DNA of 7,949 nt from an uncultured Spirochaetaceae bacterium (lineage in GTDB: Bacteria > Spirochaetota > Spirochaetia > Treponematales > Treponemataceae), in assembly GCA_902772605.1 (NCBI GenBank), contig CACYBG010000310.1:1-7949 (forward strand), given 5' to 3'. The translations under genes were made by a program, and so were the position numbers. A model generated the notes under the pieces. It saw only the letters and a program-made list of their open reading frames with translations. It ran no database searches and was not told the DNA's origin. Numbering within the stretch: position 1 is the stretch's first letter; the number at the start of each line of letters is the position of its first letter. Below are positions 1 through 6,536 of this stretch, piece after piece.

Positions 1-6
1 GTCGGA

Positions 7-70
7 TTTAATACCCCTTGTTTCGCCCCTATTAGCAACGCAGTTTCAAGATGAGGGGCGGGGTATTAAA
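7..70. repeat. Two-step inverted repeat (hairpin), possible dispersed element
   Basis: The outer arms TTTAATACCC (7-16) and GGGTATTAAA (61-70) are perfect 10-bp complements. Inside them, CGCCCCT (24-30) and AGGGGCG (54-60) form a second perfect 7-bp arm, offset by a 7-nt bulge on the left (17-23). The loop is 31-53. CTTG (17-20) could also pair with CAAG (47-50), but only instead of the inner stem or as a pseudoknot. There is no U-run after the right arm, so this does not look like an intrinsic terminator. The form suits a REP- or MITE-like intergenic repeat, or a structured leader for the gene at 110. The pairing is seen directly; the repeat status is inferred, because only one copy lies in this window. 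Confidence 0.6.
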
Positions 71-109
71 CCCTCCGCTCGAATAACGCAAATAATTGGG
101 AGTATTTCT

Positions 110-550
110 ATGAGACCGTTTATTCATTTTAGTTTAATAGTTTTCACCGGGGTGCTGTTTTCTCTTGTCGGTTGCAAAAAAGAATGCATATATAAGACGG
201 CCGATGAAATTCTAAGCGATTATTTTTCAGACTCTGAAAATTTTGTCCGCAATTACAAAAATGCAACCGTCTATATTGAGGGTGATATCGGATTTGCTAC
301 GCAGGCAAAAGAAAATCCTGGCGACAAATATTATATGATATTTGATTGCAATACATTTAATCCCAAGCAACTATCCGGTAATTTTGTTTCATGCAATATG
401 AAATCAAATAGTCTTGGTTTTGCACAAGATGCCAAAGGTAAGCATATAAGAGTTGAATGCAAATTTTCTAAGATATATAAAGACGGGTCCGGAATAAACC
501 TATGCTTTCGTAATGGTTACACTGTAGATGAATTTGGACAAAAAAATTAA
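110..550 (+). CDS. Probable lipoprotein with OB-like (tRNA_anti-like) domain
   Basis: A 146-residue protein. The N-terminus is a lipoprotein signal peptide: a weakly basic n-region (R2), a hydrophobic core at about residues 7-18, and a lipobox LVGC at 19-22, so C22 would be lipidated and the mature protein anchored in a membrane. The rest resembles the tRNA_anti-like OB-fold family. A helix near residues 31-50 (ADEIL...NFVRNYKNATVYIEGDI) is followed by beta-rich segments ending in KGKHIRVECKFSKIYKDGSGINLCFRNGYTV. In such proteins the domain is small and of unknown substrate; despite the name, no tRNA role is implied. The start is supported by GGGAG (98-102), 7 nt before the ATG. The gene is clearly AT-richer than its neighbours (about 34% GC by hand count over 181-420), which may mean recent acquisition. 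It ends convergently, its stop overlapping the radical SAM stop. The lipoprotein call is firm; the OB-fold call is moderate. Confidence 0.8.
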   Translation: MRPFIHFSLIVFTGVLFSLVGCKKECIYKTADEILSDYFSDSENFVRNYKNATVYIEGDIGFATQAKENPGDKYYMIFDCNTFNPKQLSGNFVSCNMKSNSLGFAQDAKGKHIRVECKFSKIYKDGSGINLCFRNGYTVDEFGQKN

Positions 551-1410
551 AACAGTTCAGGCTGAAGAGGATCTGCATCGGGGAATTCTTCAATCCATTT
601 GAATATTGAATCGGCACCGAGCATCATTTCATTTTCCATGCAGACGCGTTTAAGCCGTTCAATCAAAAAACTGCTGTTTGGACTTTCCGCTTCATATTTC
701 TGCCCGAAATTCCTGACATACTTTTCCTTGAGTCCCGGAAAATTTCTGTCCAATGCCCTGTAAAAATATTCCCGGTTTCCATCGCGCAATGTCAAACCGA
801 TTCCGAAAAAGACAATCCCCTTCACCTTCGCCCGAATGCACATGTCAAGAATGCCGTCCAGATTTTCAACCGTATCGTTTATGAACGGAAGAAGCGGGCT
901 TAACCATACTACGGTCGGAATTCCTTCATCGCGAAATTTGCAGAGCGTTTCGAATCTTTTGCTCGTCGGACACACGCCGGGCTCAATCAATTTGCAAAGC
1001 CTGTCATCGTAAGTCGTCAGCGTCATCTGCAGAACGGCCTTTGTTTTCCGATTTATCTCTGCGAGCAAATCCAAATCCCTTAAAACCAGATCGGATTTCG
1101 TTATGAGCGTCGCTCCGAAATTTTCCCGTTCAATTATTTCAAGACAACGCCTCATAATCCGAAGTTCTTTTTCCGGGGGAATGTAAGGGTCTCCCATCGA
1201 TCCCGTTCCAATCATGCATCGCTTTCTTTTTTTTCTAAGCGCATCCTCCAAAAGTTCAGGTGCATTCTGCTTCACCTCGACATCTTCAAACTGATGTTTA
1301 AACTGATAGCACAGGCTCCTTGAATCGCAGTAAATGCATCCGTGCAGACAGCCGCGATAAATGTTCATGCTTCGTGGAGTTAAAATCGTCTTTGCGTTTA
1401 TAAAATGCAT
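547..1410 (-). CDS. SPL-family radical SAM protein
   Basis: A 287-residue radical SAM enzyme (288 if the first of two tandem ATGs is used). Numbering from that first Met, the cluster motif is C22-x3-C26-x2-C29 within RGCLHGCIYCD, which binds the [4Fe-4S] cluster and AdoMet. The SPL-type signature GSMGDPYIPPE lies at 71-81, followed by ITKSDLVLRDLDLL (104-117) and WLSPLLPFINDTVEN (170-184). The length and C-terminal segment fit the SPL-like subgroup of uncharacterised proteins rather than true spore photoproduct lyase, so the reaction and substrate are unknown. The Shine-Dalgarno AGGAGG (complement of 1415-1420) lies 1 nt from the first ATG (1411-1413) and 4 nt from the second (1408-1410), so the second is preferred. 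The gene lies just downstream of DUF3781 on the same strand, across a terminator. I see no separate promoter with room for both boxes in between. Confidence 0.9.
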   Translation of the reverse strand: MHFINAKTILTPRSMNIYRGCLHGCIYCDSRSLCYQFKHQFEDVEVKQNAPELLEDALRKKRKRCMIGTGSMGDPYIPPEKELRIMRRCLEIIERENFGATLITKSDLVLRDLDLLAEINRKTKAVLQMTLTTYDDRLCKLIEPGVCPTSKRFETLCKFRDEGIPTVVWLSPLLPFINDTVENLDGILDMCIRAKVKGIVFFGIGLTLRDGNREYFYRALDRNFPGLKEKYVRNFGQKYEAESPNSSFLIERLKRVCMENEMMLGADSIFKWIEEFPDADPLQPELF

Positions 1411-1447
1411 CATGCCTCCTGATTGAATAATACAACCATCAAATCAG

Positions 1448-1503
1448 AAAAAAAAAGAAACGGACCGTTGCTTTTTAAATCGAAGGAAACTGAACCGTCC
1501 GTT
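1448..1503 (-). terminator. Intrinsic terminator of the DUF3781 gene
   Basis: Read on the minus strand, the arm AACGGAC (1503-1497) pairs with GTCCGTT (1465-1459), giving 7 bp. After a G/G mismatch, GTT pairs with AAC for 3 more. The transcript then runs UUUCUUUUUUUUU (complement of 1448-1460). The stem overlaps the stop codon of the DUF3781 gene (1503-1505). The loop is about 25 nt, longer than usual, so termination could be partial. Readthrough would feed the radical SAM gene, whose Shine-Dalgarno begins only about 28 nt past the U-run. Confidence 0.75.
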
Positions 1504-1742
1504 CAAATCCTGTGTGCAGTAATAATCGTATAGCTGTGTGCATTGACGGTTATCACGCATCCGTCTTTTTTCACATACCAGTTTTTTCCGTTGCGCGTAA
1601 TGTCTGCATCCGAAGCCTCGATTTTTTTACGGCACCACTGAACTACATCCACATCATCAAGATTAAGGTTCCGTCTGATTCTTTCAATTCCCATCGTTGT
1701 CGTATGAAGCCGCCCGATGTTTTCCAAAAGTTCGCAAGTCAT
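1503..1742 (-). CDS. DUF3781 domain-containing protein
   Basis: A 79-residue protein that I recognise as DUF3781 over its whole length. The N-terminal part LLENIGRLHTTTMGIERIRRNL (5-26) is followed by a VVQWCRKKI segment (33-41). The conserved C-terminal core is NGKNWYVKKDGCVITVNAHSYTIITAH (51-77). There is no signal peptide or membrane segment, so it should be cytoplasmic. The family has no assigned function that I know of; the small single domain leaves binding or regulatory roles open. The start is well supported by AAGGAGG ending 4 nt before the ATG. Upstream lies a promoter with a perfect -35 box, and a terminator overlaps the stop, so the gene can stand as a single transcription unit. 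It is divergent from the ABC operon and is followed by the radical SAM gene on the same strand. Confidence 0.88.
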   Translation of the reverse strand: MTCELLENIGRLHTTTMGIERIRRNLNLDDVDVVQWCRKKIEASDADITRNGKNWYVKKDGCVITVNAHSYTIITAHRI

Positions 1743-1780
1743 GATTCCTCCTTCGTATTGATGTTAACACATAATGCCAC

Positions 1781-1808
1781 AGTCTACAATGCCGCATTTT
1801 GATGTCAA
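1781..1808 (-). promoter_or_regulatory. Sigma70-type promoter for DUF3781
   Basis: On the minus strand there is a perfect -35 box TTGACA (complement of 1803-1808), a 16-nt spacer, and TAGACT (complement of 1781-1786), a 4/6 match to TATAAT. Transcription would start near 1774, giving a leader of about 30 nt that contains the AAGGAGG of DUF3781. It lies inside the divergent intergenic region shared with the ABC operon, which helps argue against a coding start at 1774 on the plus strand. Confidence 0.6.
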
Positions 1809-1851
1809 TACAAAAACATACATCATAAAATCCGTATCTCAAATGCCCATA

Positions 1852-1878
1852 TTGAAATACATATTTTCAGCCGATAAT
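1852..1878 (+). promoter_or_regulatory. Candidate promoter of the ABC exporter operon
   Basis: TTGAAA (1852-1857) and GATAAT (1873-1878) are separated by 15 nt, each close to the sigma70 consensus but with a short spacer. Transcription would begin near 1885, about 20 nt before the ATG at 1906 and just ahead of the ribosome site GGGAG (1893-1897). A second AT-rich possibility lies at 1799-1831 (TTGATG...TAAAAT), but its spacer of 21 nt is too long. No convincing operator was seen. Confidence 0.4.
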
Positions 1879-1905
1879 TTTATACACCAATCGGGAGACT
1901 GTCAG

Positions 1906-3714
1906 ATGAAAAATCAATTGTACGCATTACGACAGATATGGAAAGCAGATAAAATCCTTCTTATTTTCACCCTGTTCAAAAACTGCATTGAGCAGATATT
2001 CTATGTTTTCTTTTTCGTATATCTTACCAAATACATCTTCAATTGCATAGAACGGAACATACCTTTCAAGCGGCTTCTCATTTTTCTTCTGACGGCATGT
2101 TCACTGCACATCGTAATCCATTTCATATGCGGATGGTATGAGACATACAGAAAGATAAAGACGCCAAAAGTCTACAGGTACATTTTTCATCGCGTTATGG
2201 ATTTGTCCGACGATCTGGAACTGAAGGATTTTGAGTCTCCGGATTTCTACGACAGATATTCAAGGGCATTGGACAGATGCGTTGACAGTGCAATGAACAT
2301 CGCAATAAAAACAGGCGTCTATCTTGGAAACGTCCTTTCCACGGTAATGTCGCTCGTCATAATCGTCACGGTCGATCCGGCTTTCATTTTCTTTCTGATT
2401 GTCCCTATGGCAGTGAGCCTTTATTTCGGAAGGAAAAATGCAAGGGCGAATTTCGAAAGGGAACAGAACATTACAAGAGACAAAAGATGCGCCGATTATG
2501 TAAAAAGGGTTTACTATGAAAAAAAATACGCCGGAGAAGTAAGGCTTTTCGACATCAACTCATTGATGCTTGAACGTCAGGAAAATGCCGTAAGCGAAAT
2601 GGAACGCATATCGCTCAAGTACAGGATGAAAACTGCATTCTACTCTTTCCTGATGAAAGGAAGCTATTCGATTCTGGCCGGAATATTTGCATATTTTTAT
2701 GTCGTATTCAAAGTAAAATTTTCCGGTGCATCGGATGTATCCAGTTACGTTGCAATGATTACGGCAATGGCTTTTTCAACCAATCAGCTTAAATCTGCCG
2801 TCGAAAACAGGATATTCATATTCAATGAATCCAAGCTCTTCAAAAACCTTGCAGACTTTCTGGAACAGGACAGAAAAAAAAAGGAAAGCAAACGGACGTT
2901 AAATGAAATAGAATCGATAGAACTCTGCGACGTTTCATTTACATATCCGGGCGCAAAAAATCCTACGATAAAAAATCTGAATCTGAAATGGAATAAAAAC
3001 GAAAAGATTGCAATCGTGGGTTACAATGGCGCCGGAAAGACAACGCTCATAAAATTAATCATGGGACTTTATCCGGTAACTGAAGGAAAAATACTTGTAA
3101 ACGGAATCGACATAAATGAAATCGACTTGGATGCATATCGGAAAAAATTCGGAACCGTATTCCAGGACCTTCAGGTTTTTGCAATGACCCTTGCAGAAAA
3201 CGTTTTGATGAGGCGACCGAAAGACGAAAAGGATTACGACAAGGTTCGTACTGCATTGACGGATGCACAGTTCGACATAAATCACCGTGGACTTTCGAAA
3301 GGTCTCGATACCGTAATCAGCAGGGAATTCGATGAAGAAGGATTCGTCCCATCTGGAGGTCAGGCACAGAAAATCGCCATTGCAAGGGTTTTTGCATCAA
3401 GCCCTGACATGGTGATACTCGACGAACCGTCATCGGCTCTTGACCCGTTGGCAGAATACAACATGTACCGCAACATGATGAAGCTTTCGGAGGGAAAGGG
3501 AGTCATGTTCATCTCTCACAGGCTTTCATCGGCAAGGATGGCAGACCAGATATTTCTGATGAAAGACGGATGCGTAATGGAAAACGGAACACACGACGAA
3601 CTGATGAAGAGCGACGGATCATATCACGAGATGTTCATGCTTCAGGCGGAAAACTATCAGGAAAGCATACCAGAGGAAATGCTGAAAGGAGCTGCGGCAT
3701 ATTATGAAAAATAA
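1906..3714 (+). CDS. ABC exporter half-transporter (fused permease/ATPase), subunit 1
   Basis: A 602-residue type IV (MdlB/LmrA-like) half-exporter in the inner membrane. Probable membrane helices lie near residues 16-44, 56-78, 134-154, 158-176, 247-269 and 279-297. The ATPase domain begins near 336, with A-loop Y347, Walker A GYNGAGKT (372-379), Q-loop Q420, signature PSGGQ (482-486), Walker B ending D506 with catalytic E507, SALDP D-loop, and switch H538. All ATPase residues are present; the only oddity is Pro in place of Leu in the LSGGQ motif. The start at 1906 is preferred because GGGAG (1893-1897) stands 8 nt upstream and MKNQLYAL begins like the partner. An in-frame ATG at 1774 would add 44 residues, has no ribosome site and overlaps the DUF3781 promoter. 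The substrate is unknown; peptide, lipid or drug export are all possible. It overlaps the next gene by 11 bp, so the two are translationally coupled and probably pair as a heterodimer. Confidence 0.93.
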   Translation: MKNQLYALRQIWKADKILLIFTLFKNCIEQIFYVFFFVYLTKYIFNCIERNIPFKRLLIFLLTACSLHIVIHFICGWYETYRKIKTPKVYRYIFHRVMDLSDDLELKDFESPDFYDRYSRALDRCVDSAMNIAIKTGVYLGNVLSTVMSLVIIVTVDPAFIFFLIVPMAVSLYFGRKNARANFEREQNITRDKRCADYVKRVYYEKKYAGEVRLFDINSLMLERQENAVSEMERISLKYRMKTAFYSFLMKGSYSILAGIFAYFYVVFKVKFSGASDVSSYVAMITAMAFSTNQLKSAVENRIFIFNESKLFKNLADFLEQDRKKKESKRTLNEIESIELCDVSFTYPGAKNPTIKNLNLKWNKNEKIAIVGYNGAGKTTLIKLIMGLYPVTEGKILVNGIDINEIDLDAYRKKFGTVFQDLQVFAMTLAENVLMRRPKDEKDYDKVRTALTDAQFDINHRGLSKGLDTVISREFDEEGFVPSGGQAQKIAIARVFASSPDMVILDEPSSALDPLAEYNMYRNMMKLSEGKGVMFISHRLSSARMADQIFLMKDGCVMENGTHDELMKSDGSYHEMFMLQAENYQESIPEEMLKGAAAYYEK

Positions 3715-5512
3715 GGAAAAGATTTCTATCGGCAGAATAATAAAAAACACTTTCTTCATGATTAAATACGCGGCAAAATATGACAGGCCGTTAATCGTAA
3801 AAATCATGCTTCTGTTCATACTTTCAAAGGCAGGCAAAGCAGTAAATGATACTTTCATCCTGAAAATGATAATCAACTCTCTTACGGGTAAAACTGCATT
3901 TTCTGAAATAATTGCAATACTTTTGGTTTCACTGGTTCTGGTCGTATGCCTGGAATGGATAAATCAGCTGATTGACGAATGGTCAAAGGCAAAACTCATC
4001 AAGCTTAGCGGAACAATACAGAGGGACCTGATCAGGAACAACAGCAAGATGGATTTAATCTATTACGATAATCCCGAATATTACGACACCTATGTAATCG
4101 TTGCAAACAATGCGGACAGTGCAATAGAATCCACGGTCATGATACTGAGTAAAACCTTGGGCGGATTTACGGCACTGATAATTGCATCGGTTATGATTTT
4201 TACAATCAATCCCGTTCTGGCAGTCTTTCCGATAATCGGATTTACCGTAAACCTTCTGACCAGATTTAAAATCGAAAAGCTTCAGTACGAATGGGACATT
4301 GCAAACAAAAAGGCATTACGAAAAGCCGATTATTCCAAAAGAGTTTTCTATCAGCCGGAATTTGCAAAGGAATGCAAGCTCACGGACGTAAAGGTTCCGC
4401 TCAGGGAACAGTTTGATGAAGCTTTGGACGAATCGGCAGATGCAGGAAGAAAATATGCACCGGCACTGACATGGCTTTCGCTTTTGAACTGGATTTCTAT
4501 CTTCACCGTCTGTTCGTTTTTCGCCGTCCCTGCATACCTGGGATATCTGGCTCTGGTCCTGCGTTCGATAGCGCTCGGCGAAGTTGCATCGGCAAACAAT
4601 GCGTCGAACTACATAAGGAGCAACCTCAATGAAATAAATTTCTGTCTCGTGGATTTCCAGCAGATTGGACAGTATGCAGAAAAATTCAGGAAGCTTCTTG
4701 ATTACAGGCCGAAAATTGAAGGTGCAGAAGGATTGACCCCGCAGAATGAACCATGCGAATTGACGCTTGAAAACGTAAGCTTCAGATATCCCGGAACAGA
4801 AAAAAACACTTTAAGCGGAATTTCCCTTACGATAAAACCCGGTGAAAAAATTGCAATAGTCGGAGAAAACGGTGCCGGAAAAACGACATTCGTAAAACTT
4901 TTGATGAGGCTTTACGACATTACATCGGGAAGCATACGATACGGAGAGCACGACATCAGGGAATATGCAACGAAGGAATACCGAAAAAAGATAAGTGCAG
5001 TATTTCAGGACTACAACATTTATGCAGGAACCATTGCAGAAAACGTACTCATGCGGAAAATGGAAGACGGTGATGAAAAGAGAATAATCGATGCACTTGA
5101 AAAAGCTGATTTTAAAAAGAAACTCGACAGGCTGCCGAACGGAATCAACACCCAACTCACCAAGGAATTTTTTGAGGATGGAACGAATCTTTCCGGAGGT
5201 GAAAATCAGAAGATAGCCATATCCAGGATTTTTGCAAACGATGATGAAAGGACTGTTTTCATTTTGGATGAACCTTCGTCTGCACTCGATCCGGTTTCGG
5301 AATATAAGCTCAACAGAAACCTGATTGAAAATGCAAAAAACGATACCATAATTTTCATTTCGCACAGGCTTTCGACGACAAGGATGGCCGACAGGATATA
5401 TCTCTTTGAAAAAGGATGCATAAAGGAACAGGGAACACACGACGAACTCATGGCATTAAACGGTCGTTACAGGGAGATGTTCGACAGGCAGGCGCAGAAT
5501 TATATCGTTTAA
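3704..5512 (+). CDS. ABC exporter half-transporter (fused permease/ATPase), subunit 2
   Basis: Also 602 residues with the same architecture as subunit 1. Hydrophobic segments lie near residues 30-57, 67-86, 146-168, 170-186 and 254-286. The ATPase domain shows A-loop Y362, Walker A GENGAGKT (387-394), Q-loop Q435, signature LSGGE (496-500), Walker B D522 with catalytic E523, SALDP D-loop and switch H554. Both proteins carry the D-x-x-D-Y/F-Y-D-x-Y type segment before the third helix (NPEYYDTY here, SPDFYDRY in subunit 1), as common in this exporter group. The start has AAAGGAG (3685-3691) 12 nt upstream, a little far, which fits coupling to the overlapping upstream stop. With both catalytic Glu residues kept, neither ATP site is plainly degenerate. 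The gene ends 37 bp from the convergent U32-like gene, and I see no terminator hairpin in that gap. Confidence 0.93.
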   Translation: MKNKEKISIGRIIKNTFFMIKYAAKYDRPLIVKIMLLFILSKAGKAVNDTFILKMIINSLTGKTAFSEIIAILLVSLVLVVCLEWINQLIDEWSKAKLIKLSGTIQRDLIRNNSKMDLIYYDNPEYYDTYVIVANNADSAIESTVMILSKTLGGFTALIIASVMIFTINPVLAVFPIIGFTVNLLTRFKIEKLQYEWDIANKKALRKADYSKRVFYQPEFAKECKLTDVKVPLREQFDEALDESADAGRKYAPALTWLSLLNWISIFTVCSFFAVPAYLGYLALVLRSIALGEVASANNASNYIRSNLNEINFCLVDFQQIGQYAEKFRKLLDYRPKIEGAEGLTPQNEPCELTLENVSFRYPGTEKNTLSGISLTIKPGEKIAIVGENGAGKTTFVKLLMRLYDITSGSIRYGEHDIREYATKEYRKKISAVFQDYNIYAGTIAENVLMRKMEDGDEKRIIDALEKADFKKKLDRLPNGINTQLTKEFFEDGTNLSGGENQKIAISRIFANDDERTVFILDEPSSALDPVSEYKLNRNLIENAKNDTIIFISHRLSTTRMADRIYLFEKGCIKEQGTHDELMALNGRYREMFDRQAQNYIV

Positions 5513-5549
5513 ATCAGATGCAGGATATGGATTAATTCAAGCGGATGTC

Positions 5550-6461
5550 TTAAAACAGGTCGAGCATGGAATCAAGGTAAACCGATTCGCGCACTTCAAG
5601 CTGATGTTCCGGTTTCGTCAAATAATATAGAAGAAACTCCAGTACGACTGCACTTCCCAATCCGCGACCCTCAATCTTAAAATTTGAAAAGCCCATCGGA
5701 ACGTATTTTTGCATTATGTCATCAATTCCGATGAACGAAGGATTTTTCATTGCAAGTGAAAACCTGTATCCACCGGCAGCATCGGGCGACTTGCATTTGT
5801 GATCGGGAACATCCTCACCAAGATTTTTACGGCTGACGTTTTCATAACAGATTCTTCGCTCACGACATTTTATGCTGCAACATTCGTTACAGAGAAATTC
5901 AACCTTGTCCTTCTGAATGTCTGAAAGCGCCTCAAGTTTTTCAAAGCGCCTGTTCAATCGAAAATCGGGAACAACGAATTTAAATTCGGGACGGTCCAAT
6001 TCCGAAATGAAATCGTCGAAATCGGTCAGGACTTTTGTCGTCGATGAAACCAAATAGAGGTCGGGATATTCCTTCGAAAGATACTCACACAGGATGTCCG
6101 AATGAACGATTACACCGGCAGGAACGGAAAGCCTTGAAAAAAGTCTGCACAGCGAATTGCATTTTTCATCGGAAAGATGGGTCCGGGTTAAAAGCGAATT
6201 GCTGAACGTAAGTCTTGGAGAAATACCGTATTCTTCCATTAAATTAAATGCGTCCATCGGTTCTGCTTCTCCAAATCCGACCCTTCCGCCGCCCCAAAGA
6301 CAGTCTGCCGGTGCACCGTAAATCGAAGCGATGTCGCACCACGGATAAAACCATTCCCTGTGACCGTAAAAAAGCGGAAGAAACAGCCGGTACATTTCAT
6401 GGAATTCAAAAAGTCCGGGAAGATGATAATGCACCGGAACGTTAAAATCTATTTTCACCAT
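5550..6461 (-). CDS. Peptidase U32-like protein
   Basis: A 303-residue protein from the preferred start. It looks like a remote U32 (collagenase-like, COG0826-type) TIM-barrel member. Numbering from the 6461 start, a VVPDFRLNRRFEKL segment (163-176) leads to a cysteine cluster C191, C194, C195, C199, C205 in LCNECCSIKCRERRICYE, with C223 further on. GFSNFKIEGRG (257-267) near the end resembles the FKIEGR motif of U32 proteins. Known U32-type proteins use such cysteines to hold a metal or Fe-S centre, and several modify RNA rather than cut protein, so protease activity should not be assumed. There is no signal peptide. An upstream ATG at 6480-6482 would add 7 residues but lies inside a TATAAT box and has no ribosome site; the ATG at 6461 has AAGG 9 nt upstream. 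The family call is moderate, the function open. Confidence 0.6.
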   Translation of the reverse strand: MVKIDFNVPVHYHLPGLFEFHEMYRLFLPLFYGHREWFYPWCDIASIYGAPADCLWGGGRVGFGEAEPMDAFNLMEEYGISPRLTFSNSLLTRTHLSDEKCNSLCRLFSRLSVPAGVIVHSDILCEYLSKEYPDLYLVSSTTKVLTDFDDFISELDRPEFKFVVPDFRLNRRFEKLEALSDIQKDKVEFLCNECCSIKCRERRICYENVSRKNLGEDVPDHKCKSPDAAGGYRFSLAMKNPSFIGIDDIMQKYVPMGFSNFKIEGRGLGSAVVLEFLLYYLTKPEHQLEVRESVYLDSMLDLF

Positions 6462-6480
6462 GCGTCGTAACCTTAGGTCC

Positions 6481-6486
6481 ATTATA
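6481..6486 (-). promoter_or_regulatory. Candidate -10 box upstream of the U32-like gene
   Basis: On the minus strand the hexamer is a perfect TATAAT, 19 nt before the preferred ATG at 6461. No good -35 box lies 16-18 nt further up (the best is TTCCAT). A run of seven T fills much of the spacer. If used, the leader would be only about 10 nt, and the ATG at 6482 would lie upstream of the transcription start. Cotranscription from the YjbR gene is the alternative. Confidence 0.35.
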
Positions 6487-6536
6487 TTGAAGGTCTGAAA
6501 AAAATGGAAGTGTCAGGAATTTGATGTCGGTTCGTG

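Noticed and set aside
1512..1802. A 96-residue plus-strand frame
   Set aside because: It is antisense to the DUF3781 gene, which has a family match, a Shine-Dalgarno, a promoter and a terminator.
1774..1905. Long N-terminal extension of the first ABC protein
   Set aside because: There is no ribosome site at 1774 and the stretch overlaps the DUF3781 promoter. An ATG at 1906 with GGGAG 8 nt upstream gives a protein matching its partner in length and N-terminus.
4811..5440. A 209-residue open frame antisense to the second ABC gene
   Set aside because: It lies wholly opposite the ATPase domain with all its conserved motifs. Its own translation shows no recognisable domain, and the openness follows from the codon use of the sense gene.
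5513..5549. Possible terminator between the convergent ABC operon and U32-like gene
   Set aside because: I looked for a stem followed by a U-run on both strands and found none in the 37-bp gap or just beyond.
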